Origin: Pyronema omphalodes
Taxonomy: Eukaryota; Ascomycota; Pezizomycetes; Pezizales; Pyronemataceae
DNA length: 64,000 nt
Direction of reading: 5' to 3'
Assembly: GCA_024516155.1 (NCBI GenBank)
Contig: JAJJXM010000003.1
Location: 1,550,001 to 1,614,000 of the forward strand
Shown: one piece after another, positions 42,522-55,494 of the stretch
How positions within the stretch are numbered: the stretch's first letter is position 1
Layout: the number at the start of each line of letters is the position of its first letter
Position numbers and translations under genes: made by a program
Notes under the pieces: generated by a model
The model's input: only the letters and a program-made list of their open reading frames with translations
Database searches by the model: none
Told to the model about the DNA's origin: nothing

Positions 42522-43820
42522 CCCGTCGATCGTTAACATCATTCGTAGCTGCTGGAAGTAAATGCAATTGGCAACGGGGATCGAAACCTTCACTAGCAAA
42601 GAAAGGGGAAGTCCCCGTTGCTTCGGACGCTTGATTGTTGGCAGCGAATTCTGCTAATGGTAACCAATCAGCCCAATCATCTTGAAGATAGTTGACGTGG
42701 GCTCGAAGGTATTGTTCCATAATAGCGTTCATTCGTTCTGTTTGCCCGTCCGTTTGTGGATGGAATGCCGTAGACTATTGAGGCTTGACTCCCAAACTTC
42801 GACAGAGGTTCTTCCAAAACAAAGCAGCGAACTGGGGTCCTCGATCAGATATAATGCTAAAGGGGAGTCCATGCAATCGGAAGATGTGGGTAATAAACAA
42901 AGACGTTAATTCCTTTGCGTCGATATCCGTTCGAGAGGCAATTAGATGTCGTTCTTTGGTTAATCTGCTCACAACTACCCAAATTGCGTCACACCCATTA
43001 GACCATAGTAATCCTGTCACGAATTCCATTGATATGTCTTGCCAAGGTCTTTCAGGGATAGGCAGTGGGCGTAGAATACCAAACGGAGCATGTCTGGTAG
43101 GTTTCGAACGTTGGCAGGTATAGCAATTTTGGATGTGTCTTTCCACATCCGCTCTCATCTGGGGCCAAGTACAGGTTCTTGAGAGGTATTCTAATGTTTT
43201 AGATCTACCTGGGTGTTCAGCCATGTCAGAGTCGTGGTGTTGTTGCATTAGGTGTAATCGTAGGGGTTCGTGATTCGGGACCCATAAACATCCGGGGTAG
43301 AATGAACGGTTATTGTTTACTGTACATTCTGCCAGTGTAATGTCTTTACAATAACGAGTGTTACTGTTTAGCATTTCAATAACCGTAGTAGGGAATGGGT
43401 CTTTATCGTAGGCTTCCGTGAAGAGCTGGGAAAGGGTGGGGTTTGTTTGTTGTAGGTCCGGTATTATTGTTTGTTGTGTACTAGGGGTAACAGCCGCAAC
43501 GTGAAGGATATTCTCCGGCTTAATGATCGTGGTATGGTTCTCTTGGGACCGTTCATCCCCCTTATTAGGCAGATCTCCGTATCGACGAGTCACTGCGTCT
43601 GGTTTACCGCCTGCGGTACCGGGGCGCTAAACAATCTTGAAATCAAACTGAGACAAAAACTGTGACCAACGGGCTTGACGGCGGTTCAGGAGCTTTGTCG
43701 AACTAAAATATTGCAGATTCTTATGGTCTGACAGTACTCGAATTGGGTTAATAACAGACTGTGATTCGGGACGCCATTCTTGGAAGGCCCGGACGATAGC
43801 CATGAGTTCTTTATCATATA
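42522..43820 (-). pseudogene. Copy H, left part: B-family integrase and RNase H end
   Basis: Starts abruptly in the integrase core (corresponding to about 7767 in B). The core is at 42522-42732 ([19 protein letters not shown]). A TAG near 42776 follows, on the - strand upstream of which are ISDRGPQF, MEFVTGLL and the CYTCQRS zinc finger (42775-43593). Another stop lies near 43628 (VYRPG region). Transposon T interrupts the RNase [10 protein letters not shown] region at 43820. The sequence differs from B at many sites including transversions, so it is an old copy. Confidence 0.88.
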
Positions 43821-43845
43821 CAGTCGAACCTCCTTATAAGAGTAC
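43821..43845 (+). repeat. Left terminal inverted repeat of T
   Basis: Begins CAGTCGAACCTCCTTATAAG. Pairs with the reverse complement of 46115-46139, with three mismatches in 25. Confidence 0.9.
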
Positions 43846-44038
43846 GCCGGGACCGGAGAAGTGTAGTCTAATAATGATGAAACTCTTTGGGGGAGGTTGG
43901 CTGTGCACGAGTGATATCCTGTGACTAGTGGTGCCGGAGGGGGGGGGGGGTATGGACCGGGGGCACGTAGTTTAACCTATTTTCCACATAACCAAGAAAT
44001 CATTACATTGCTACCTTGAAATAAACTTCAATTACACT

Positions 44039-45853
44039 TTATCCAGAACCAAAATTTTCCTCCAAGCGTGTTTGGTGCATGTTTGAAATAGCAGTTAAGG
44101 GAGCGGTACGAATCTCTTTTCGGATGTACTCTATGCATTCAAAAAGTTTCGGGTCCCGAATCAAAACATCACGCTGATCGTTCCACACTACAAAGCGCTC
44201 AAAGCCTTTATCAGCATCGCGCAGATGGACTTTTTCCACTGGGGTTTGCTGTGCGTCATCAACCTCCTCTTGATCACTTTCAACTGCGGGCACTTCCTGA
44301 TAAGTTGCAATGATGTGATCCTATCTCCGTTAGTAACTGAGTCTGCATTATATTAGAAATTTCATGAACAAACCTCAATATCCTCCAAGGAATCATGTAC
44401 TTCCTCCTCTACAGGATTGAGAAAGTAGGAAACAGACATAATGTCGCTTGTTTGCCAACTATATCGGCGGAGTTAATCATATGCGCCGCATACATCATTC
44501 TCAATCTCGACAAGCTCCTCGGTGACTCCAAGTTCCTCTGCATCGGCATCCACAGGTGAATCACGAAGAAGACCCAAAAACGGGATACGCCGGTTCTGCC
44601 ATTGTGTTGGCTCAAAAACCTCAACAGTACTTTTCATAAAACAATTGAAAATTGTGGTATTTTTAACACGAGATGTCCATACCGCGATACCCCATTGGAT
44701 GGCTTGGAGAATTGTAACCTGGGGGAGAGGTTCATCACTGGTATCAAGATGCTGAATCTGCCAGTCCAGAAAGTGATTACGTACATGTGCTTTCCATGTC
44801 TGGATGATTCCCTGGTCATTTGGCTGATAATGGGATGTGGTATTCTCAGGGAGCCAGAGAACATGGACATTGGACATAGCAGCATCACCACCCAGTTGTT
44901 GTACAGCCGCCTTATGGGCCGAAAGGTTATCCAGCAACAACGCTATCTTACGGTGTTCATTGGACATGCGGAGGTTAATCTGGGTCAGGAATTCCACCAT
45001 TATATCCGTCCACATCCAGGCTTTTCTATTTGCCTGGTACACACACCGGAGGGATTCCACACGAAAATTCTTGACGCAGCGTGGTTTTGCCGCTGCACCA
45101 ATAAACCAGAGAGGGTACCGCTCTGAACCATCCCCATTCGCGGTCACAAGAACAGTAAGCCGAGACTTATCATGTTTTCTGCTGGGAATTTGCTCAGTTG
45201 CGAGTGTACGGTCTGGCTGCATCCGGTGAAAAAAGCTTGTCTCGTCTGCATTAAATATGTCACGGAGATCATATTGTGACAGCACCCGCCTTATTTCTTG
45301 CATTTTTTCCTCGGCCTCAGCAATGGCAGCACTACTGCCTTCACCATGCCGAACATACTGCTTCACATGGAATTGTTTTCTCCATTCATCAAGCCAACCG
45401 TTGGAAAAGTTTGGCATGTATACACTGGGGTATAATTGTGGGACCAGATCTCGCGCCTTCGAACAAAGAATCGGACCGGGAATGGTGATTTTGCCCTCCA
45501 CGGCCTTCATCCAGACAAAGAGGGCATCGTGCAAACGGGGATACTGGATCGAACGGGTTCGCTGGCGATTACTGGGGTCGGTAGATACGTAGCGGGTGGA
45601 ATTGCCTAAGGCATGCGAGATGGTGGACTGCGTGATTCTCTAAACTCTTTCGCATTAGACCGCTGAAAATATGGATCACGAGCAATTCAGACACAGCATG
45701 AGATACCTTTTCCGGGTGTTTGGATTCCCACCAACTCTTAATCTCGCGCCATTGCGCTTTCTGCCCGTGTTGCTCCTCCCAATCATTTGCGAATTCACAA
45801 ATCTGTCTCTTCTCGGTCTCATTCCATGTTTGTCGGGTTTGTTTTGTGCTCAT
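44039..45853 (-). CDS. Pogo/Tigger-like transposase, four exons inferred
   Basis: Inferred exons: 45853-45707, 45639-44494, 44406-44374, 44320-44039, totalling 535 aa. Start MSTKQTRQTWNETEKRQICE. A Psq-type helix-turn-helix is completed across intron 1 (ITQSTISHAL), then a CENP-B/Tc5-like DNA-binding region (TIPGPILCSKARDL, NGWLDEWRKQF). The catalytic triad is in FNADETSFF (D181), ALLLDNLSAH (D286) and YQPNDQGIIQTWK (D324). The tail is acidic, ending EENFGSG. Intron 1 (67 bases, GTATCT...TTTAG) and intron 3 (53 bases, GTTTGT, ACTAAC branch, TAG) are convincing. Intron 2 (about 87 bases, GTATGC...) has a weaker acceptor; without it the protein stops at 44473. No inactivating lesion is seen. 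Confidence 0.82.
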
Positions 45854-46114
45854 TTTTGATAAACTCCGATGAATGGTTGCGTGGTGGAGGATGCAAAGTG
45901 TACGAACAGAACTTGCACTGCACGATTTCCCTGCACTTTTTCACGATGGCGACACGTATCAACGTGTTGAGCCGCACCTCTATCTTAAGAGTACACTAAC
46001 AAATTTTCGGAATTTTATAAGGGTATTTTAGTATCTTGGTTACTCATATTTCTCATACAAAAATCGTCGGGACCACGACTGTTCATGCTTATGAAGAGGT
46101 TATTCTTACAATTG

Positions 46115-46139
46115 GTACACTTATAAACAGGTTCGACTG
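46115..46139 (-). repeat. Right terminal inverted repeat of T
   Basis: On the - strand reads CAGTCGAACCTGTTTATAAG at the tip. It is followed by the TA duplication at 46140-46141. Confidence 0.9.
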
Positions 46140-46141
46140 TA

Positions 46142-48427
46142 TCTCATGATTACATTCGGCGGGGGAATGTTCCTTTGAGAAGTAAGCAATAGGATGTAAG
46201 ATTCCTTCATCATCATACTGAGAAAGTACTCCAGCAGAGACATAACCAGAAGCATCCGTTTCAACAATAACATCCCGGTCTGGGCCGAAACGAGCCAGGA
46301 CGGGGGCGGATGTAAACGTTGATTTCAATCCCTCAAAAGCTTGTTGTTGGGGTTCCGACCAGACGAAAGGAACTCCTTTTCGTGTGAGTAACGTGAGAGG
46401 TTGGACTATTTTTGAATAGTTCTTAACGAAACATCGATTGAAATTCGCAAACCACAAAAATGCTCGAACATCTTTGAGGTTTCGGGGAGATTCCCAATCC
46501 CGGACTGCAGTAATCTTCTCAGGGTCCATCTTTATTCCTTCTGTACTGATGATAAGTCCTAAGTACTGTACTTGCTTCTGGTGGAACTCACATTTCTCTG
46601 GTTTGAGGTGTAATCCTGCTTTTTCGAATGCTACGAGGATCAACTTAACATGTTGTTTATGTTCTTCGAGATTATCCGAATAGATCAGGGTATCGTCCAG
46701 GTAAGCAGTACAGAATCGATTAAGAGAAGGTGCCAATACGTCGTTGATGAAATTCTGAAACGTTGAAGGGGAATTGGTGAGCCCAAACGGCATAACCAAT
46801 GATTCGAATAATCCGTACCTGGTACGAAAAGCGGTTTTCCATTCTTCCCCATTTGCCATATGTATTAAATTATACGCACCCCTAATGTCGAGCTTAGTGA
46901 ACCACTTAGCTCATGAAAGGTTCATTAAGGTATCCTGCATCTGGGGAAGAGGGTAGCGATTCTTGATCGTTCCGGCGTTGATTCCACGATAATCGACTAC
47001 CAAATGCAATGAACCATCGCCTTTCTTTACGAAAAGAATGGGAGCAGCCGCTGGGGATGAAGAGGCACGGATGAAACCTTTGGTGAGGTTTTCATCTAAC
47101 CAACGTTTCAATTCCTCCAACTCTGGACGTGATAGGGAGTACAGGGGGCCGAAGGGAGGCTGAAAACCATCGACGAGTGATATCGTGTGATCCGACCGTC
47201 GATGGGGCGGTAACTTATCGGCATTGACTTTTTCGAAGATTCCCAAGTACTGGTGATATTCGGGTGATACAATAGTCTTAAGATCCGGTTCCTCTTTTTC
47301 TGGTTGAAGAGCTGTGGTGATTTCGTTCAAAGATAAGGAGAATTGTTCGACTTTTCCGTAACGGTTATTGGCATTGTTTACGATCCGTCGAAACGTCGTA
47401 GCTGAAATAGCACAGATCTTATTCTGTTGTTTCGGAGCAATTCCCTGAACAGGGGTGGGTGTTAAGGTGGTTCGGTGGGGGAGATATTTTTGGTGAAGAG
47501 AATTTGATGTGGTTATCGGCAAAGTTTATGGTAACATCGTGTTTACGAAGCCATGGCATTCCTGAAACGAGGGGATAATGACCAAGCCGAGTACCGTAAG
47601 CAGTTAGTAATTCATGGTGGTCGGCTATTGTACATTCGACTTCAACGTATTCGGTGATGTCTCCTGATGAAATAGGTTGACCATCAATTACTTCGACCAT
47701 TTTAGGGGTGTACAATTGATACCGGGAAAGTTGTGTTGGCCTGCGAAGTCTTCGTTCATGAAGGAAATTCCTGTGCATCCGCCAGCTACAAGAGCATGAC
47801 TATCAATTTTGGTATTGTGTTCAGTTAGTGTACATGGCACGACCAAATGATTCCCATCCGATTCGTTTTCTTGTTTACTTGACAAAGAACTAGCGGATAC
47901 ATTAACGATTCCCTGGGATGAGAAAGACAAGGCAGGGGCTGGTCCAACAACAGAGCCAACAGGCTGTTGATGGACTACTCTTTCCCCTGGTCGACGTCGG
48001 GGTTTGTTGGGATATCCAAAACCTCGGCGGCGGCTAGGTGGATCTTGAGGGAGTTGTTTGCTGCCAACGTAGAACATTCGTTTTTGAAATGGTCAGCTGA
48101 TCCACAGTAAAGGCAAAGTCCCTTAGCCATTCGTTCATCTCGACGGCGTTGGTTCTGAGCCTTTTGCGAATCTGACAGCTCGATGGGGGCCGATCCGTAA
48201 TTACCACTGTTGGTATTCGTGGGGTGGGACGCCGGGCGAGACGGCGTGGAGCTGGTACACTTGGGGACCGAAGCAACGTGCCGTTTTGTGGTGTTTGAAC
48301 GAGCTCGAATTCCATAATCTAGCTTCATGCAAAGATCCACAAACTTGGTGAAGTTCAGATTTTCTTCGGCTTGGTAAACAAGACTGGTCTGAAGGTCTCG
48401 AGAGACTCCACGCTTCAGAGCAGCCTT
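46142..48427 (-). pseudogene. Copy H, right part: RNase H, RT, protease, gag end
   Basis: Continues H after T. RNase H/RT at 46142-46859 (ETDASGYVSAG, AYLDDTLIYSDN). TGA at about 46910-46912 falls where D has AGA. RT/protease linker at 46911-47522. Protease at 47419-47800, where ALVAGGCTGISF replaces ALVDCGCTGISF, so the catalytic Asp is lost, and a frameshift follows FPGIN. The zinc knuckle CLYCGSADHFKNEC is present (about 48100). The slip site is mutated (GGGGAAAG, 47980-47987). Gag is cut at AALKRG and joins the LTR directly at 48427/48428, so the gag N-terminus and leader are absent. Confidence 0.88.
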
Positions 48428-49507
48428 TGTAACGGCGAACAAGGGAGAGATAGCTGACGGAGAACCTGAGGGCTCTTCTCAATTATTCACTCTTGAGTTC
48501 AATGAAGATAACCTTATAATAACTTCAACGTTAGAAACTCTTCAGCTGTGTCGAGCATCAACTTAGAGACTTTCTGTGTTTAGAAGTTTAAGGAAATAAA
48601 CAAAGATTTCAAGGGACAAAGAGATCCAAAGACGGGGACGAGAACGAGGACGTAAACAAAGATTTCGACAAAGTATTTGAATTTGTAAATAAACAAATAA
48701 CTGTGTAAGGAGAAAAGAAAAACAAAATAAACAAACAAAGAAACAATCCTCTTATATACAATTTTTCCTCCTTACACGCCGAGCCACTATTTGCAGATTT
48801 TTCCCGAAAAATAACTAAGTAAACAACGCGGTCGCGGTTGCGCGTTCTAGATGCGCTAACGCGTTCGTACCAAATTAGCGTGTTTGCGTGCACAGCCTCG
48901 TCGCGCGCTCGTGAGCGTATCTTGCGTGCGCGATAGCGTAATTCGCGTGCATGGTAGCGTACTTCGCGTGCGCGCTAACGTAACCCTAAGCGTAGTCACG
49001 CGCGCGCTTCCGTAACCCTAATCCTGCGCGTGCGTCCGTAACCCTAACCCTAGCTGTGCGCGTACAATCCAGTTCAGCTGCGATTGGAAATATGGTGCAA
49101 TACTGATAAGGTCACATGACTAGATCTTATCTTATCGATAAGATGATCGTGCCCTAGCCCTAGTCACGTGTCCACACATTAGTAGACCAGTGCGCATGCA
49201 TACTGATCTACTACTGATTAGAACACGTGACCGATCTTATCTAATCGGATAAGATGATCGGTATACCGTAGGTATGGAATTTCCGAAAAGGGATCCAAGC
49301 AGACCGCTAACCCTGGGGATAGGTCACGTGAACTTTTTGACAATTTGGGAATTGAGCGTAACCCTAACCCAGGCGAGTGACGAGTGATGATCGAAGACCG
49401 AAGCATAATAGAAATAAATAAACAAACGAGTGCTGAATAATGAAGCGAATGATAATAGGTGAATGAATGATGAGGAGGGGGAAGGTAATAATTCTCGAGC
49501 CGTGACA
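48428..49507 (-). repeat. B-family LTR shared between tandem copies H and I
   Basis: 1080 bp. Compared with B/D it lacks 59 bases near 49066 (GCGCGTACAATCCAG), a deletion also present in the LTR at 62612-63691. The right side is followed by the polypurine tract and chromodomain of I, and the left side abuts truncated gag of H. It therefore serves as 3' LTR of I and as the LTR next to H. Confidence 0.9.
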
Positions 49508-52500
49508 GGATCCCCCTTCTTGGACTGAGCTCCGGCGAAGTAACTTCTGAGATAAGTTAGGGAGGGGTCCCGGTTTGTCGGGGCACACTGTATGAAAGTC
49601 GTCAACGGCTGTACTGTCGGAATGAAGTTCGGCGGGTTCCCAATCGGGCATATCGTATCCAACCCATTTGACCATGTACTGGAGTTTCTTCCGGTGAATT
49701 CGGGAGTCGAGGATAGCTTCGATGAAGTATTCGTCTTCACCATCTATCTCCACCGGGGGTGGTGGGTCTGATGGTTGACCGGGGTAGGGGTCATTCGCAG
49801 CGGGTTCCAATAGGGAGACATGTTGAACGTTGTGGCATTTCATCGTCGGGGGTAGTTCTAATCGGTAGGCATAGGGGGATACTTTGGCGATAATCTTGAG
49901 GGGTCCGTAACGTTTATTGTCTAGTTTCTGAGAGGGTCGACGGGTTTTCCAATTACGGGCATTCATCCATACCAGATCTCCGGGCTGATAATACAGTGAC
50001 GGGAGTCGATGTTTATCGGCATTCTCTTGATAACGTAGATTAGGTCTATTGTTTTCAGCTTGCAGATGGTTATGGATTTCGGCGAGGGTTTTCGAAGTTG
50101 TGAGGGCCCGTCGATCGTTTACATCGTTCGTAGCTGCTGGGAGTAAATCGAATTGGCAACGGGGGTCGAATCCTTTATTAGCAAAGAACGGGGAAGTTCC
50201 CGTTGTCTCGGATGCTTGGTTATTCGCAGCGAATTCTGCTAATGGTAACCAATCAGCCCAATCATCTTGAAGATAGTTGATGTGGGCTCGGAGGTATTGT
50301 TCCATAATAGCGTTCATTCGTTCTGTTTGACCGTCCGTTTGTGGATGGAATGCCGTAGATAATTGAGGCTCGATTCCCAAACGTCGACAGAGATTCTTCC
50401 AAAACAAAGCAGCGAATTGGGGTTCTCGATGAGAGATAATGGTAAGGGGGAGTCCATGCAATCGAAAGATGTGGGTAATGAACAAAGATGATAATTTCTG
50501 TGCGTCGATATCCGTTCGACAGGCAATCAGATGTCGTTCTTTGGTCAATCTGTCCACAACTACCCAAATTGCATCACACCCATTGGACCATGGTAATCCT
50601 GTTACGAAGTCCATTGATATGTCTTGCCAGGGTCTTTCTGGGATAGGTAGTGGGCGTAGGATACCAAACGGGGCGTGTCTGGTAGGTTTCGAACGTTGAC
50701 AGGTATGACAATTTCGAATATATCTTTCCACGTCTGTCCTCATCTGGGGCCACGTATAGGTTCTTGAGAGGTATTCCAATGTTTTAGATCTACCTGGGTG
50801 TCCAGCCGTAGGGGAGTCGTTGTGTTGTTGCATTAGATGTAATCGCAGAGGTTCGTAATTCGGGACCCATAAACATCCCTGGTAGAGTAAACGGTTATTG
50901 TTTACTGTACATTCAGCTAATGTAATGTCTTTACAATAACGAGTGTTATTGTTTAGCATTTCAATAACCTTAGTAGGGGATGGGTCTTTATCGTAGGCTT
51001 CCGTGAAGAGCTGGGATAAGGTGGGGTTTGTTTGTTGTGGGTCCGGTATTACAGTTTGTTGCGAATTCGTTATTGTTTGTTGATTACTGGGGGTAACAGC
51101 CGCAACGTGAAGGATCTTCTCTGGCGTAATGATCGTTGTATGGTTCTCTAGGGAGCGTTCATCCCCCTCTTTAGGCAGATCTCCGGATCGACGAGTCAGT
51201 GCGTCTGGTTCACCGCCTGCGGTACCGGGGCGGTAAACAATCTTAAAATTAAACTGAGACAAGAACTGGTACCAACGGGCTTGACGGCGGTTCAAGAGCT
51301 TTGTCGAAGTGAAATATGCCAGATTCTTATGATCTGACAGTACTTGAATGGGGTTAATAACAGATTGTAATTCGGGACGCCATTCTTCGAAAGCCCGGAC
51401 GATAGCCATGAGTTCTTTATCGTATATCTCATAATTACATTCGGCGGGGGAATGTTTGTTTGAGAAGTAAGCAATAGGATGTAAGATTCCTTCGTCATCA
51501 TATTGAGAAGGAACTCCGGCAGAGACATAATCGGAAGCATCGGTTTCGACAATAACATCCCGGTCTGGGTCGAAACGAGCCAGAACGGGGGCGGATGTAA
51601 ATGTCGATTTCAATTCCTCAAAGGCCTGTTGTTGGGATTCCGACCAGACAAAAGGAACTCCTTTTCGTGTGAGTAACGTGAGAGGTTGGACTATTTTTGA
51701 ATAGTTCTTAACAAAACGTCGATAGAAATTTGCGAAACCCAAAAACGCTCTAACATCTTTGAGGTTCCGGGGAGATTCCCAATCTCGAACTGCAGTAATC
51801 TTCTCAGGGTCCATCTTTATTCCTTCTGTACTAATGATGAGTCCTAAGTACTTTACTTCCTTCTGATGGAACTCGCATTTCTCTGGTTTGAGATGTAGTG
51901 CTGCTTTTTCGAATGCTTCGAGGATCAATTCAACATGTTGTTTATGTTCTTCGAGATTATCCGAATAGATCAGGGTGTGATCCAAATAGGCAGTACAGAA
52001 TTGATCAAGGTACGGTGCCAATACTTGGTTAATGAAATTCTGAAACGTTGCAGGGGCATTGGTAGGCCCAAAGGGCATAACCAATGATTCGAATAATCCG
52101 TACCGGGTACGAAAAGCGGTTTTCCATTCTTCCCCATTTGCCATACGTATTAGATTGTACGCTCCCCTAATGTCGAGCTTAGTGAACCACTTAGCTCTTG
52201 AAAGGTTCATTAAGGTATCCTGCATCTGGGGATGAGGGTAGCGATTCTTGATCGTTCCGGCGTTGATTCCACGATAATCGACTACCAAACGCAATGAACC
52301 ATCGCCTTTCTTTACGAAAAGAATGGGAGCAGCCGCTGGGGATGAAGAGGCACGGATGAAATCTTTGGTGAGGTTTTCATCTAACCAACGTTTCAATTCC
52401 TCCAACTCTGGACGTGATAGGGAGTACAGGGGGCCGAAGGGAGGCTGAAAACCATCGACGAGTGATATCGTGTGATCCGACCGTCGATGGGGCGGTAACT

Positions 52501-52839
52501 TATCGGCATTGACTTTTTCGAAGATTCCCAAGTACTGGTGATATTCGGGTGATACAATAGTCATAAGATCCGGTTCCTCTTCTTCTGGTTGAAGCGCTGT
52601 GGTGATTTCGTTCAAAGATAAGGAGAATTGTTCGACTTTTCCGTAACGGTTATTGGCATTGTTTACGATCCGTCGAAACGTCGTAGCTGAAATAGCACAG
52701 ATCTTATTCTGTTGTTTCGGAGCAATGCCCTGAACAGGGGTGGGTGTTAAGGTGGTTCGGTGGGGGAGACATTTTTGGTGACGAGAATTTGATGTGGTTA
52801 TCGGCAAAGTTTATGGTAACATCGTGTTTACGAAGCCAT
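49364..52839 (-). pseudogene. Copy I pol: RT to chromodomain, open frame with lost stop
   Basis: Open from 52807 to 49364 (1147 codons): RT with AYLDHTLIYS, where the first catalytic Asp of YLDD is kept but the second is His; RNase H ETDASDY; zinc finger CHTCQRS; integrase with MDFVTGLP, ISHREPQF (catalytic Asp replaced by His) and TDGQTERMN; chromodomain. The normal TAG stop has become CAG, extending the frame about 48 codons into the LTR. K interrupts the upstream protease at 52839/52840. The long open frame hides dead active sites, so it is not functional. Confidence 0.9.
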
Positions 52840-54195
52840 TGTGAACCTGGGTATTGAGGCTTTCAATACAGAGGTTTGTCCGATCAGTTAACGCTTCGTT
52901 CGCAAGATAGATAACTAATAGATTTCCCAAGAGCTAGGAAGTTCAACTAATCGATCACAGGCCGAATAAACTTAAGGGTCTCGTCCTGAGGTATTTGGTG
53001 TAGAAAGGTATAGTCGTAACAAGAGATCAAGTTGCTGATGCTGGAGGAGACGGTGGGAAGACTTAGGGTCTTTTATAGACTTTCGTCTACAAGTTCGCCC
53101 AGACTTCCCAAGGGAACCAACTTCCAAACTAAGCTTAGGAGATAAGACGTGAGTCAATTCTTTGACAAATCTGCCGATGGCCCGCATCATGCTGGCGGCG
53201 CAATTATATTAATTGCTCACTTGCATGATGACCTCGTGTCAGATTAATCCTTGACATTCCTTGCCGTGCTACCACACCTTCCAATCAGGTATTGGGGTTA
53301 AGCGCCTAGTGGAGGGTTACTCCACTTGAGCGCATAATGCAATGACTCCTTTGATAATGACATGTGAGTCATATATCTTATGAGTCGTCTTGATCATAGA
53401 TCTCCCTAGAGAATCTCGATTGCAAGTGAAGGAATCTGACATCATAAGGCAGACTATGCCTTACCGGAGCGCACTGCCCCGTCACATTCCTGTGTGATGT
53501 CATACAGCCCCACCTGCGCGCACTTGCGCGCAGCCACACCCTGGTGTGTACGCAAACGCCATCTTATCTTGCAGTTGGTAGTCATTGGCCTAAGGTCGCG
53601 TCATATCAGTTCCATCCAACAGTTTCCCTGAGTGGTGTTCCTTGCTGCAGGACGTCGTCTCATGCTAATGCAATCTTGACCCTTGTCCTGAGCTCCACTC
53701 CTGTTAGCTGACTAGACTCTGCCTTGTTCCTTGGCCGACTATCCGCCCAACTCAGACCTCGGATGATCCGATTCGTCTGCCTTGCATTGTCCTGAGAATT
53801 CCCTTCTCTTGCAAGCCCTCTCGTAGCCGTGCTTGGTGGAACACGACCTCAAGTATAAGGAGGTGTCCTTTCGTCGTCGTCTTCTGTCTCCATCAGCGTC
53901 GTCTGTAGTTTTCTCATGGGTAAGTCGACACCCATGAGGTAAGTTGTTCCTCGTTCCCATCCATCTGTGATCCTCCCAAACTGACAGTGAAAAACAGGTA
54001 GCGACGCCTCGGGCCGGGATCCTCGTGAGGTCCTTTCGGAAAGTCACGAATCACGTGACGTGGCTAGCTGGAGCTCCTCAGGGGGTTCCGGCCCGGGATA
54101 CTAACCATATTATTCATTCTCCTGTCGAGTTTGCCATGTTCTCTAAATGTTATACATGTTACCTATTCTATACTCACACAATATAGGGTGTGACA
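52840..54195 (-). repeat. 3' LTR of element K
   Basis: 1356 bp, TGTCACACCC...GGTTCACA in element orientation. It contains CGCGCACTTGCGCGC and ATCACGTGACGT inverted motifs. No convincing ORF. Confidence 0.95.
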
Positions 54196-54366
54196 CCACC
54201 TCCCCCCTGTTCAAGCTTCGTCCCGAAGCAAGTAGCTTATCATTCTGTGATCGCACCTCGCCGCAGCCAAGTGACTTAGTGATCATATATGGATGTAGTC
54301 CTCCAGCCCCTACATCCTACTACCAACTCGACCTAATGAAAACCTCTTGGGGAAAAACATTAAGCC

Positions 54367-55494
54367 TTAATCCTTGAGTCGGTAGTCCCTCGGAGAATCA
54401 GGATACTTGAGATGAAAATCTCGTAACTTCTCCTGACCTCCTACTGAAATGTTGTCGAAAGGTTCTGCCGTCCAGTCTTTTTTATTAGGCCAACCTAACC
54501 ATTTAACGAGGTATAAGATTCGATTTCCAGATTTGTAGCTGCTCATTATTTCATCGATATCATATTCCTCGCTTGACTCAACGTCGTCTGCTTCCCGTAG
54601 AATTTTGTTCGTATCAGGTGGAGCCCCAGTTCCTGCTCTAAAGGGCTCAAGTAAAGAAGTATGGAAGACGTTGTGTATCTTCCATTTTCGTGGGAGCGTA
54701 AGTCGAACTGCTGTTGGGGAGATGATTTTTTCGACTTGGAAGGGACCATGCAGTTTATGGTCTAACTTCCTCGATGGGCGTCTAGTTCGTATGTTTCGTC
54801 CATTTAACATAACCAAGTCTCCTACTTGGTATTCTGGTGCCTCCTGACGTTTCTGGTCTGCATATTTCTTCATTCTTTCTTGGGTTTTTTGAAGCATTGA
54901 TTTGGCTCCTTCATGAATCGTATGCATCCAGTGGGCGTAGGCTTTGCTGGCTGGGTTGCGCACAGCAGTTGCCGACGGGTTGCTCGTATTTGGGTACAAC
55001 CCATAGTTGGCGTAAAAGGGTGAGAGTCCATTTGCGCTTGTGACTGAGTTGTTGTATGCGAACTCAGCCATGGGTAAGAGATCAGCCCAGTCGTCCATTT
55101 CGTGATTAACAAAAGAGCGGAGGTATGCTTCAATTGTTTGATTAAGCCGTTCCGTTTGTCCATCTGTTTGTGGGTGGAAGGCTGTCGACATTCTTGGTTT
55201 TATTCCTAGGGTTCCAAGAAATGCTTTCCAGGTGGTGCTTGTAAACCTGGAGTCTCTGTCCGACACAATATCCTTGGGTAGGCCATGTAGTTTCCATATT
55301 TCCTTTGCGAAAATCCTGACAAGGTCTGCAGTTGTCTTGCCGTCTTTCTGTAAAGGAATGAAGTGTGCCATTTTCGTAAATCGATCAACTATAACCCATA
55401 GTTGATCACACCCATTTGATTCTGGAAGGTCGGTGATAAAATCCATAGCAATAGATTGCCATGGGGCATATGTCAATTCCAAAGGTTGCAACAT
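54367..55494 (-). pseudogene. Element K integrase core and chromodomain (downstream of frameshift)
   Basis: 375 codons, beginning at MLQPLELTYAPW just after the zinc finger. Catalytic core MDFITDLP (Asp), IVSDRDSRFTS (Asp) and TDGQTERLN (Glu) are intact. GPFQVEKI is the GPY/F-type motif. The chromodomain near the C-terminus (EEYDIDEIMSSYKSGNR, YLVKWLGWPNKKDWTAEPF) is complete. Its zinc finger lies in the preceding frame; a missing base near 55532 turns CLICQK into CLIVRR. 171 bases separate its stop from the LTR, with no further ORF. Confidence 0.92.

Larger units (their letters stand above)
43821..46139 (-). mobile_element. Transposon T: pogo/Tigger-like DNA transposon, apparently complete
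   Basis: 2319 bp with terminal inverted repeats starting CAGTCGAACCT, about 25 bp with three mismatches. It duplicates TA (43819-43820 and 46140-46141). Removing it restores the TTATCATATATCTCATG context seen uninterrupted in D. One transposase gene is on the - strand. The TA duplication and DDD transposase place it in Tc1/mariner, pogo branch. An uninterrupted run of 12 G occurs at about 43939-43950. Confidence 0.93.

Noticed and set aside
53739..54047. 102-residue minus-strand frame in the K LTR
   Set aside because: It lies within the LTR and is shortened in the other LTR (61307-61585); no domain and no similarity to the ORF3 tail.
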